Source of the DNA: an uncultured Collinsella sp.
GTDB taxonomy: Bacteria; Actinomycetota; Coriobacteriia; Coriobacteriales; Coriobacteriaceae
Direction of reading: 5' to 3'
NCBI GenBank assembly: GCA_934646965.1
Contig: CAKUEZ010000061.1
Coordinates: forward strand, 1-12,203
DNA length: 12,203 nucleotides
A program made the position numbers and the translations under genes. Below, in pieces: positions 5,631 through 12,203 of this stretch. The notes under the pieces are model-generated. The model had not been told where the DNA came from, ran no database searches, and saw only the letters and a list, made by a program, of their open reading frames with translations. Position 1 is the first letter of the stretch. Each line of letters starts with the position of its first letter.

Positions 5631-5666
5631 AGGCGCCCGGGATCGCTTTGGTCCCGGGCGCCTTTC
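5631..5666 (+). terminator. Strong intercistronic hairpin, possible partial terminator
   Basis: Perfect 12-bp arms AGGCGCCCGGGA (5631-5642) and TCCCGGGCGCCT (5652-5663) with a 9-base loop, followed by only TTTC. A weaker hairpin GCACCC/GGGTGC lies just upstream, near 5588-5606. It separates the FAD reductase from its presumed electron-transfer genes. It may set their ratio or stabilise the upstream mRNA 3' end. Confidence 0.65.
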
Positions 5667-5695
5667 TGGACAAGAGCACGTTCTGAGGGGAACGA

Positions 5696-7828
5696 ATGAA
5701 GCTAACGATTAATGGAGCCGAGGTCGAGGCACGCGAGGGGCAAAATGTCCTGGAGGCTGCGCTCGACGCCGGTATTTACATCCCGCATTTGTGTAAGCAC
5801 CCCGACCTTGAGGCCGTGGGTGGATGCCGCCTGTGCATGGTCGAGATTGATGGCCAAGACGAGCCGGTGTGCGCCTGCAAGACGCCGGTTGCCGAGGGAA
5901 TGGTCGTAAACACGACGGGTGAGCAGGCCGAGCGCGTGCGCAAGCTGGCGATGGAACTGATCCTGGCCACGCATCCCGCCGATTGCACCGGCTGTCCCAA
6001 GTACGGCAAGTGCGAGCTGCAGTCTATGTATCAGTACCTGGGAGTTTCGCCGGCGCGCTGGCGCACCAAGAGCCGTCCGGTCGCCACGGACGAATCGAAC
6101 CCGCTGATCACCCACATGTTTACCCGCTGCATTCGCTGCGGCCGCTGCGTGCGCGCCTGCCGCGAGCTGCGCGGCGTGGGCGTCCTCGACTATCAGCGCA
6201 CCGAGGACGGCATTCGCATCGGCACCGACGGCAGCGTGAGTCTGCAGGAGGCCGGTTGCCGTTTTTGCGGGGCCTGCATCGAGGTGTGCCCGACGGGCTC
6301 GATCGTCGACACGCTCAATATGTTCGATGAGAACAAGTCGTATGCCGATAACGTGGTTCCCTGTCGCTCGGGCTGCCCCGCTCATGTGGATATACCGCGC
6401 TACCTGCGTCATATCCGCAACGGCGAGTACACCCGCGCCGCCGCGGTGGTGCGCGAGAAGGTTCCGTTCCCTGAGAGCCTGGGTGACATTTGCGTGCACA
6501 ACTGCCAGGATGCCTGCAAGCGCAACGAGCTCAACGGCACCCCGGTTTCGGTCTGTCGCCTTAAGCGCGCCGCTGCCGTGCGCGATACGGGCGACTGGAA
6601 GGCCAACGTGCGCCATGAGCCGCTGAGCGGCAAGACGGTTGCCGTTGTGGGCGCCGGCCCCGCCGGCTTGACCGCCGCACTCTATTGCGCCGAGAAGGGC
6701 CACAAGGTTGTGGTGTTCGAGGCCAACGAGAAGGTCGGCGGCCAGATGCGCTACGGTATTCCGGCATATCGTCTGCCCGACGCCACGGTTGACGCCGAGG
6801 TCGCGACGATTTTGGAGATCGCCCAGGGTAACGATGCCGAGCCGCGCATTGAGCTGCGCTGTGGCGAGCGCGTCGCCGAGCCCCAGGCGCTTTTGGCGCA
6901 GGGCTTTGATGCCGTGCTGGTGGCGGTGGGCACCCATGACGGAACGGTGCTCCCCATGCCCGGGCACGACCTTGAGGGCGTGCTGCGCAACACCGACTTT
7001 TTGAAGGCTGCCCGCACAGGCAATGCCCCGGACCTGACGGGCAAACGCGTCGTGGTGCTGGGCGGCGGCAACGTGGCGTACGACTGCGCTCGTACCGCCG
7101 TGCGCCTGGGCGCCGCATCGGTCGATGTTGCCTGCCTTGAGGCCCAGGATGCCATGACCTCTACGCCCGAGGAGCGCGCCGAGGCCGCCGAAGAAGGCGT
7201 GGTCTTGCACGATGCCTATGCCTTTACCAGCATCAACGAGACGGAGGAAGGTTCGGGCAAGGTCGGCTCCATGACGATCCATAAGATCGAGCGCTTCTAC
7301 TTTGACGAGAACCACCGTGCCGTCACCGAGCTGCTCGACGGCGGCGAGGAGACCATCGATGCCGACTGCGTGATCTTTGCCGTGGGCCAAAAGCCCGAGG
7401 GCACTGCCCAGATGGGTCTTGAACTTACGCACGGTCCGTATATCGTGGCCGACGCCGAGGGCAAGACGAGCGTTGAGGGCATTTGGTCGGCGGGTGACTG
7501 CGTGACGGGCACCAAGTCGGTGATTGCGGCAATCGCTGCGGGCCGCACGTGTGCCTCGGCCATCGACCGCGCTTTGGGCGGCGATGGCGACATCGACGAG
7601 AAGCTGACCGAGCACGATGCTCCCAAGCAGTGGATTGGGCATGCCCCCGAGGGCTTCTACGGCGATGCCGTGCAGCCCGAATTTGTCGAGGCTCAGGTAC
7701 GCAAGGACAATTTCGATACGTTTGAGTGCCCCTATACCGACCATGAGGCCACATGCGAGGCGAGTCGCTGCCTGCAGTGCGATTTGCGCCTGACGATCAG
7801 CACGCCGCGCCTGTGGAACGAGTACTAG
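5696..7828 (+). CDS. NuoG-type Fe-S / GltD-type FAD-NAD(P)H oxidoreductase fusion
   Basis: The 710-residue protein has four modules. Residues 1-78 form a [2Fe-2S] ferredoxin-like domain (C33, C44, C47, C59 or C61). Residues 80-120 hold the NuoG/Fe-hydrogenase His-Cys site (H93, C97, C100, C106). Residues 140-205 hold two [4Fe-4S] sites (C145, C148, C151, C155; C188, C191, C194, C198). Residues 220-640 form a GltD/NfnL-like unit with C223, C227, C266, C270, C274 and C287, FAD motif VGAGPAG (318-324), a second Rossmann motif LGGGNVA (455-461) and AGDCVTGTKSVIAAI (599-613). A final C692/C695 pair is typical of such proteins. It probably oxidises NAD(P)H in the cytosol and passes electrons through Fe-S centres to the FAD reductase. 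E482 after the second Rossmann strand, where GltD proteins often have arginines, leans towards NADH. The ATG at 5696 follows GAGGGG. The gene is co-transcribed with the next, 17 bp away. Confidence 0.92.
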   Translation: MKLTINGAEVEAREGQNVLEAALDAGIYIPHLCKHPDLEAVGGCRLCMVEIDGQDEPVCACKTPVAEGMVVNTTGEQAERVRKLAMELILATHPADCTGCPKYGKCELQSMYQYLGVSPARWRTKSRPVATDESNPLITHMFTRCIRCGRCVRACRELRGVGVLDYQRTEDGIRIGTDGSVSLQEAGCRFCGACIEVCPTGSIVDTLNMFDENKSYADNVVPCRSGCPAHVDIPRYLRHIRNGEYTRAAAVVREKVPFPESLGDICVHNCQDACKRNELNGTPVSVCRLKRAAAVRDTGDWKANVRHEPLSGKTVAVVGAGPAGLTAALYCAEKGHKVVVFEANEKVGGQMRYGIPAYRLPDATVDAEVATILEIAQGNDAEPRIELRCGERVAEPQALLAQGFDAVLVAVGTHDGTVLPMPGHDLEGVLRNTDFLKAARTGNAPDLTGKRVVVLGGGNVAYDCARTAVRLGAASVDVACLEAQDAMTSTPEERAEAAEEGVVLHDAYAFTSINETEEGSGKVGSMTIHKIERFYFDENHRAVTELLDGGEETIDADCVIFAVGQKPEGTAQMGLELTHGPYIVADAEGKTSVEGIWSAGDCVTGTKSVIAAIAAGRTCASAIDRALGGDGDIDEKLTEHDAPKQWIGHAPEGFYGDAVQPEFVEAQVRKDNFDTFECPYTDHEATCEASRCLQCDLRLTISTPRLWNEY

Positions 7829-7845
7829 GAGAGGAGCGATAACCC

Positions 7846-8922
7846 ATGACGATCATCAACTTTATGCCTGTGCATCGACAGGCGCCCGTGGCGCTTTGGC
7901 TCCTTAAGAAGGATGTGGCAGCTGCTGCGGAAAAAATTGCAAAGACCGGTGCCCAGGCGGTTCTGGTGCCGGCGCGCGATGAGGCTTCTTCCGCGCTCGC
8001 GGATGCGCTGGGTGATTCCTGCCGCGTGGTCGAGTGCGACCCGAGTTTGGGTTTTGTCTATACCAACGGCTCGGCCGCGGCCAAGATGCTCAAAGGCGAA
8101 AAGCCCCTGCCGTCCTGCTGCGAGGGCGAAGGCGACGACCGCTGCGTGAGCGGCTCGGAGCTGCTTGCCGCCGAAGGCAAGCACTGGGTGTGGTTTGATG
8201 GGGCCGATGAGCCCGTCGAACTCGATTGCGTTACGAGCGCAGAGTCCTTGGTTGCCGCGGCGGGTGTCGCCGATGCCAAGGCGGTGGGGATTGGGTATCC
8301 CAGCGGTTTGCTGCTGAAGCCCGATGATGCTTTGGAGTTTGAGCTGGACAGCGATTACGTGCGCGTCTATACCGCTCAAAACTGCATGGCAAAGGCGCTT
8401 TCGGACATGTGCGGGCTGTATCGCCACGAGAGCTGCGGCCGCTGTGCCTTTGGTTACGAGGGCACGCATCAGATTGCGACGATCCTTGCCGACATTTGCC
8501 GCAAGAAGGGCAAGCAGACTGACCTGGCGCTATTGCGCGACCTGTGCCCTGTGATGCAGACACAGTGCCTGTGCGAGCAGGGTCGCGTGCTGGCGCGCAC
8601 GGTGCAGTCGTTCCTCGACCTGTTTGAGGGCGAGATTATGCAGCACGTCACCAAGAAGGTCTGCGCCGCCGGGGAGTGCCAGGCGTTTTTGACCTTCCAC
8701 ATCCTGGCCTCCAAATGCCAGGCCTGCAACAAGTGCGTCGATTCGGATGTTTGCGAGGAGGACGCGATCCTGGGAAGGCCACGCTTTATCCACGTGATCG
8801 ACCAAAAGGCCTGCAGTCAATGCGGCGCCTGCCTCGACATTTGCGACAACGGCGCGATTGTCACGGCCGGGGCCGTCAAGCCTAAGTGCCCGCCCAAACC
8901 CATTCCCTTTAAGCGCAAATAG
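7846..8922 (+). CDS. NuoF-like Fe-S protein lacking the FMN/NADH domain, with two ferredoxin sites
   Basis: Of 358 residues, about 192-280 match the NADH_4Fe-4S region of NuoF/HydB: ESCGRCAFGYEGTHQIATI, then LCPVMQTQCLCEQG and FEGEIMQHV. The third cysteine of the usual CGKCxPCREG motif is Gly203 here. Remaining ligands are C197, C200 and C241 or C243. Residues 290-335 hold two ferredoxin-type sites (C291, C294, C297, C303 and C323, C326, C329, C333). The N-terminal 190 residues show no GRGGAGFPTG FMN/NADH motif and are only loosely conserved, though Cys-rich near 91-100. It is therefore probably an electron-wiring subunit, not an NADH entry point. It follows the NuoG/GltD-like gene by 17 bp, with AGGAGAGGAG upstream, so the two very likely form one transcript and complex. 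It could dock the FAD reductase or a ferredoxin. Confidence 0.88.
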   Translation: MTIINFMPVHRQAPVALWLLKKDVAAAAEKIAKTGAQAVLVPARDEASSALADALGDSCRVVECDPSLGFVYTNGSAAAKMLKGEKPLPSCCEGEGDDRCVSGSELLAAEGKHWVWFDGADEPVELDCVTSAESLVAAAGVADAKAVGIGYPSGLLLKPDDALEFELDSDYVRVYTAQNCMAKALSDMCGLYRHESCGRCAFGYEGTHQIATILADICRKKGKQTDLALLRDLCPVMQTQCLCEQGRVLARTVQSFLDLFEGEIMQHVTKKVCAAGECQAFLTFHILASKCQACNKCVDSDVCEEDAILGRPRFIHVIDQKACSQCGACLDICDNGAIVTAGAVKPKCPPKPIPFKRK

Positions 8923-8929
8923 CGCGACC

Positions 8930-8975
8930 GCCCCTCTCGTTTTGCCCGCATTGAGTAGGGCGGGAGGGGCTTTTG
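8930..8975 (+). terminator. Rho-independent terminator of the redox operon
   Basis: GCCCCT (8930-8935) pairs with AGGGGC (8965-8970). An inner GCCCGC/GCGGG-type stem extends it, and TTTT follows. It lies just behind the stop codon at 8922 and separates the operon from the flavodoxin-like gene. Confidence 0.75.
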
Positions 8976-9117
8976 TTTATCTGCACGAGGTGCCCTGCAG
9001 ACTTTCGCATGAGCCTTGGTTGCCTGGACGGTGCATGCGTTTTGCGTCTGCCGTACGCTTTTTGCGAAGTACGCACGGGCAGAATCCGTGCCCAAAATGC
9101 TCTGGAGAGGAGCGACC
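8976..9117 (+). promoter_or_regulatory. Upstream region of the flavodoxin-like gene with shared motifs and hairpins
   Basis: It contains TTCGCATGA (9004-9012), also present at 4009-4017, and TGCATGCGT (9032-9040), the core of the candidate LysR-regulon motif. CTGCCGT (9048-9054) and ACGGGCAG (9075-9082) pair with one bulge. GCACGG (9073-9078) and CCGTGC (9086-9091) form an alternative stem just before the ribosome binding site. No convincing -35/-10 pair was found. Confidence 0.4.
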
Positions 9118-10110
9118 ATGTCGTTTAAAGTGATGGCGATTTGTGCCGGTAGGCACGGTGGCAACGGCGAGGCTTTGGCTAAGGAGGCTCTTTGCGCGGT
9201 GCGCGAGGCCGGCGGCGAGGTCGAGCTGATCAATCTGTTCGATTACAACATCTTGCCCTGCACCGGCTGCGAGGGCTGCACCATGCAGATGGGAAAGATG
9301 GGCGCCGGCCTGCAAAAGGAATATCACGGCTGCGTCCTTAAGAAAAAGGATGACGTCGACGCGATTATCCGCGAGCTGCAGACTTGCCAGGGCGTAATCT
9401 TCTCGGTCCCGACGTACGACCTCACGCCCAGCTCGGTCTATACCCGCTTTGCCCAGCGCTTCTTGGCCTACGAGCTTTCGTTCTTGCTTGCCATTGGCGC
9501 CGTAAAGGAGAACCCGCATACCGTGGCCGGCCTTATTTCTGTTGGCGGCTCCATGCACGACTGGCAGTCGCTTGCGCTCGAGAGCCTGCAGGCGACCATG
9601 TTTACCATGTCGATGACCGTTGTCGATCGCTATATGGCGCAGCGTGACGGCCGTCCGGGCAATACGTTTGTCTGGGGAGACGATGTGGAGTGGGGCGGAC
9701 AGATCGCCCGCGCGCACAAGATGGGCGAGAACATCGTCAAGGCCATTCGCACGCCGGTTGACGAGCGCTGCTGGTTGGGCGACCCGGACGACGGCGTGTG
9801 CCCCAACTGCCACAGTTCCCTGGTGTATCCCGGCGACAAGCATTGGGACGGCGTCGAGTTTCCGTGGGAGTGCGCGGTCTGCGGCGCGGGCGGCGATATC
9901 GTGACCGACGAGCGCACTGGGCGTCCCAAGCTCAAGATTGCCGAGAACGGCCTGATTCGCGACCGCAACGACGACCATGCGCGCGCCGAGCACCTCAACG
10001 AGATCAACAAGACGCGCGACGAGTTCTTCGCCCACATGGACGAGGTTAAGCCTCTCATGGAGAAGTACGCCAAGATGACGTTCCCCACGTTGGAGATCAA
10101 GCGCGACTAG
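9118..10110 (+). CDS. Flavodoxin-fold FMN reductase-like protein with Fe-S-type cysteines and C-terminal zinc ribbon
   Basis: The predicted protein has 330 residues. Residues 1-210 resemble the NADPH-dependent FMN reductase/iron-sulfur flavoprotein group: VMAICAGRHGGNGEALA at the phosphate-loop position, PCTGCEGC with C48, C51 and C54, then C72, and GVIFSVPTYDLTPSSVYTRF (92-111) at the flavin site. The compact CxxCxxC resembles the Isf [4Fe-4S] motif, but the fourth cysteine is 18 residues on, further than usual. Residues 228-255 hold two CxxC pairs (C228, C231, C252, C255), a zinc-ribbon or rubredoxin-like knuckle. A charged tail with a likely helix follows. The start at 9118, not the upstream in-frame ATG at 9016, is supported by GGAGAGG at 9104-9110. 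It probably accepts or donates electrons in the same pathway. It stands behind its own upstream region and shares motifs with the FAD reductase gene. Confidence 0.85.
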   Translation: MSFKVMAICAGRHGGNGEALAKEALCAVREAGGEVELINLFDYNILPCTGCEGCTMQMGKMGAGLQKEYHGCVLKKKDDVDAIIRELQTCQGVIFSVPTYDLTPSSVYTRFAQRFLAYELSFLLAIGAVKENPHTVAGLISVGGSMHDWQSLALESLQATMFTMSMTVVDRYMAQRDGRPGNTFVWGDDVEWGGQIARAHKMGENIVKAIRTPVDERCWLGDPDDGVCPNCHSSLVYPGDKHWDGVEFPWECAVCGAGGDIVTDERTGRPKLKIAENGLIRDRNDDHARAEHLNEINKTRDEFFAHMDEVKPLMEKYAKMTFPTLEIKRD

Positions 10111-10118
10111 TTTTGCCC

Positions 10119-10174
10119 AAGCCCCGTCCAGCCTACTTGCGACAGTGCAGGTCGGCGCTGGTGCGGGGCTTTGT
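10119..10174. terminator. Bidirectional terminator between convergent genes
   Basis: AAGCCCCG (10119-10126) pairs with CGGGGCTT (10164-10171), extended by CCAGC (10129-10133) with GCTGG (10157-10161). T-rich sequence follows on the plus strand and an A-rich/TTGCCC context on the other side. The hairpin overlaps the last codons of the PucR-like gene, whose stop is at 10133-10135. Confidence 0.6.
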
Positions 10175-11446
10175 CCTCGGCTCCAAAAAGCCAAGGTAGA
10201 TAAGGGTGCGAATCGAGAGGTGGAACAAAAAGAGGTCCTCTCCCGACGCCAAGTCGTTGCCCGTGATTTCCTTGATGCGGTTAATGCGGTAGAGCAGCGT
10301 ATTTTTGTGGAGTGACAGGATTGTGGCCGTGCGCGCCGTGTTGCAACCGTGCTGCATAAAGGCAAAGAGCGTCTCGACCAGCTCGGAATCGTGCGACTGG
10401 TCGTGCTCCCAGAGCGCCCAGATTGCCGGATGGCAGTAATTCATAAGGTTGACGTGGTCGTTGCAGATGTCGAGCATCTCCATGTAGGTGTATTCGCAAT
10501 AGCGGTACACGTGGGTGTCGTCGAGGATCTTGGTGAAGGTGGAGCCGTAGCGAATGGCGGCTCGTGCCTGATTAAGGTGCGCCCGCACGTCCGTTGCCTG
10601 GGAAAACTCGTTGCTGATGCCGACAAACAGGCTGTTTGCGGCGGCGACGCGCGCAAGGATTGCCTCGTCGGCGACGGGCAGTTGCGTGGAAGGCGGGCGG
10701 CTCACCAGCGCCACAAGTTCGCCTTCGTACATGGTAATGAGGCTGTGGTGCAGCAGCGGTTGCAGCTGGCCGCGGATGCTTTCCGCATCGCGCGCGTCCA
10801 GCTGGGCGTCTTTTTTGAGCAGGCATACGACATAGAGTGTGGGGAGCGGGGTAAAACCGACGAGCTGCATCCTGCGCGTGCAGGTGATAGGGTTGGGAAT
10901 CTCGTCGTCCAAAAGGCGCGAGAGAAAATATGGCCCCTGTTGTGGTCCTCCCAGCGAAAGGAAACCGCCCTTTTGCAGCTCTTGAGCGAGCAGGCGGACA
11001 AAGAACTCAAAGACGTCGCGGTCGCTATCGCCAAAGGCATGATTGCGCTCGATCATCATCGCTCGGCCCAGGCAGGTGCCGTGTACCGTGATTGCAGCGG
11101 TCATGGTGTTGAGCTGGAAGATATCGTTATAGCGTGTAAGGGGGCCCGACGATCGGGCGAGCTGCTCATCTAGGCCGCAGTCGATGATATAGCGCACGCC
11201 CGCGTCCTGGAGCATGTCGCCTTCGGAGAGTTCGGCACGGGTGACGGCCGCGAAGGCAGAATCGTCGGCATCGTCAAGCTCAAAGCCGCCGCGGGCGGCG
11301 TAGCGGTAGACAGGGTCGACGACGAGCACCGGGTTGTCCATAACGTCGGAAGCCGTTTTTGTAAGGCTGCTAAGCCCCGTGTCGCCCAGGAGCGCCTCGA
11401 GCAGCGCTTGCTTTGCGGTGGACCTATCGGTGGTGCTCGGTTGCAT
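10133..11446 (-). CDS. PucR/CdaR-family transcriptional regulator
   Basis: The 437-residue protein ends in a PucR-type helix-turn-helix (HTH_30), residues about 356-418: LVETLFAFMQHGCNTARTAT, then LHKNTLLYRINRIKEITG and FHLSIRTLIYLG. The middle (about 170-310) is the degenerate nucleotide-cyclase-like domain common in this family. The N-terminal 160 residues are a probable ligand-sensing domain of PAS/GAF character (NPVLVVDPVYRYAARGG). Family members often respond to small metabolites and activate adjacent catabolic or redox genes. It is divergent from an Old Yellow Enzyme-type gene (start at 12142), the most likely target. The ATG at 11446 has AAGGGA upstream on the minus strand. A possible minus-strand -10 GATAAT lies near 11494-11499. 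Convergent with the flavodoxin-like gene. Confidence 0.88.
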   Translation of the reverse strand: MQPSTTDRSTAKQALLEALLGDTGLSSLTKTASDVMDNPVLVVDPVYRYAARGGFELDDADDSAFAAVTRAELSEGDMLQDAGVRYIIDCGLDEQLARSSGPLTRYNDIFQLNTMTAAITVHGTCLGRAMMIERNHAFGDSDRDVFEFFVRLLAQELQKGGFLSLGGPQQGPYFLSRLLDDEIPNPITCTRRMQLVGFTPLPTLYVVCLLKKDAQLDARDAESIRGQLQPLLHHSLITMYEGELVALVSRPPSTQLPVADEAILARVAAANSLFVGISNEFSQATDVRAHLNQARAAIRYGSTFTKILDDTHVYRYCEYTYMEMLDICNDHVNLMNYCHPAIWALWEHDQSHDSELVETLFAFMQHGCNTARTATILSLHKNTLLYRINRIKEITGNDLASGEDLFLFHLSIRTLIYLGFLEPRTKPRTSADLHCRK

Positions 11447-12141
11447 AGATGTCCCTTCTGTCGCGTCGTTGCCACAGACGGCGCGTGACCCAATAATTAT
11501 CGCAGGCTGAGCATCGTTGAGTTGTTTAAAACGGTGAGTGCGGTGGTCGTTTTCTTGAACGGGGGCGCAGCCGTCGCTGGCGCTGGGGGCTGTCTTGTTC
11601 CGCGTTGTCCCGCCGGTTTGTCTCGATCTGTAACAGTTAGGACTGGTTTTGGTCTGCAGATGTTACAGATCGAGACGAACCGGCGGGTCGGATCGCGTCT
11701 GTCTAAATCTGTAACACGAGGGACGGATTTTGCCGAGTAACTGTTACAGATCGAGATATTCGGTCGGACAGTTGCCGTTTGTCTCGATCTGTAACAGGTG
11801 GAGGTCAAAAGTCGGTCTAGGTGTTACAGATTGAGATTGTCGAGAACGGACCGAGGGGAATGTCTTGATCTGTAACAGTTAGGACTGGTTTTGGCCGGTA
11901 GATGTTACAGATTGAGACATTTGGACAGGGAGGGCCTCGTTTGTCTAAATCTGTAACAGGTAGGGACCCAAAGTCGGTCTAGATGTTACAGATTGAGACA
12001 AACAGGCAGCCGGCCCCGCCCCCATCCACCTGCCGCTACCTGCTATCCGCCGATTTCAGCTGCGGGCCCGTACCCCCATGTAATATCCTCTAGACAACTA
12101 CGTGGCATCATCGCCGCCGCGCCTATAAGAGAGGAATGTCC
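11447..12141. other. 695-bp divergent intergenic region, mostly repeat array
   Basis: No credible gene was found: open frames here run across the repeats in several frames and lack family signatures. Bases 11447-11608 hold the upstream region of the PucR-like gene. Bases 11609-12007 hold five palindromic repeats. Bases 12008-12141 hold the upstream region of the Old Yellow Enzyme-type gene, with a possible -10 TAATAT at 12081-12086 and no clear -35. Confidence 0.7.
11609..12007. repeat. Array of five palindromic TCTGTAACA/TGTTACAGA repeats, period 80-81 bp
   Basis: CTGTAACA starts at 11628, 11709, 11789, 11870 and 11951, giving steps of 81, 80, 81 and 81. Each copy has arms like GTCTCGATCTGTAACA and TGTTACAGATCGAGAC around a 27-base centre. 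Arms vary at two positions (CG, AA, TG or CA before ATCTG). In the first copy the pairing extends to 27-base arms (11609-11635 / 11661-11687, one mismatch). Centres of the third and fifth copies match the others better in reverse complement, so both orientations occur. It is not a CRISPR: repeats are 57-bp palindromes, centres are related to each other and no cas genes are present. Possible roles are a protein-binding array, a RAYT/MITE-like intergenic repeat, or nucleoid organisation. Confidence 0.9.
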
Positions 12142-12203
12142 ATGACCGCACCTGCATCCAAGCTGCTCCAGCCCATTACGGTTGGCCCCCTTGAGCTCAA
12201 GAA
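12142..12203 (+). CDS. Old Yellow Enzyme-family NADH:flavin oxidoreductase, N terminus only
   Basis: Only 20 complete codons are visible before the window ends. The residues LLQPITVGPLELKN match the conserved start of Old Yellow Enzyme/2,4-dienoyl-CoA reductase/BaiCD-type proteins, where the first strands of the TIM barrel begin (consensus L-F-P-I-x-I-G-x-L-x-L-K-N). GAGAGGAA lies at a good distance from the ATG at 12142; an in-frame ATG six bases earlier would be too close to it. Such enzymes reduce activated C=C bonds with FMN, and larger members also carry a [4Fe-4S] cluster and an FAD/NAD(P)H domain. Which subtype applies cannot be judged. Divergent from the PucR-like regulator. Confidence 0.65.
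   Translation, partial: MTAPASKLLQPITVGPLELK

Noticed and set aside
5702..7744. Long antisense open frame (680 codons) opposite the NuoG-GltD fusion
   Set aside because: Same cause: the plus-strand frame carries all Fe-S and Rossmann motifs, and the antisense product is low-complexity Ala/His/Gly-rich.
10349..11173. 274-codon plus-strand frame within the PucR-like gene
   Set aside because: It is the shadow of the minus-strand gene, whose HTH_30 domain is clear; no family signature or good ribosome binding site in the plus frame.
11497..11808. Open frames across the palindromic array (also 11522-11740 on the plus strand)
   Set aside because: They run through repeat copies on both strands, with no ribosome binding site or family features.
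11609..12007. CRISPR-like array with 81-bp period
   Set aside because: The repeats are 57-bp palindromes with related, orientation-flipped centres, the linkers are partly palindromic, and no cas genes are present.

Overview
The window looks like a chromosomal segment of an anaerobic, high-GC gut actinobacterium of the Coriobacteriia, most like Collinsella. This rests on G+C-rich coding sequence with strong AGGAGG-type ribosome binding sites, several cytosolic flavin/Fe-S redox proteins, and LysR- and PucR-type regulators beside flavin reductases. The genus is inferred from protein character and gene mix, not from a marker gene.

Region 1 (1-2010) is a compact island at an initiator tRNA gene. 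The window opens inside the 3' part of a tRNA-Met(CAU) with initiator features. Bases 1-100 (tRNA 3' end, its terminator and flank) recur exactly at 1911-2010. Between the copies lies one gene, for an AlbA_2 (Schlafen-like)/HATPase/winged-helix protein. It is preceded by four 21-bp tandem repeats and ends inside a tRNA fragment with a broken acceptor stem. No integrase is present, although the full repeat-to-repeat period is visible.

Region 2 (2186-10110) is a redox locus. A LysR regulator is divergent from a small DUF1097-like membrane protein. Downstream come a soluble fumarate-reductase-fold FAD protein, a 710-aa fusion of NuoG-type Fe-S domains with a GltD-type FAD/NAD(P)H module, a NuoF-like Fe-S protein without an FMN/NADH domain, and a flavodoxin-fold protein with an Fe-S-like cysteine cluster and a zinc ribbon. 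The likely electron path is NAD(P)H to the GltD module, through the Fe-S centres, to the FAD reductase and an unknown organic acceptor. A shared motif (core TGCRTGCGT, extended to 17/19 identical bases at two sites) in the upstream regions suggests one regulon under the LysR protein.

Region 3 (10133-12203) holds a PucR/CdaR-type regulator on the minus strand, convergent with the flavodoxin gene across a shared terminator. It is divergent from the start of an Old Yellow Enzyme-family gene that runs off the window. The 695-bp divergent region carries five copies of a ~57-bp palindromic repeat spaced 80-81 bp apart. Three more copies flank the tRNA island (122-178, 2031-2087, 2111-2167).
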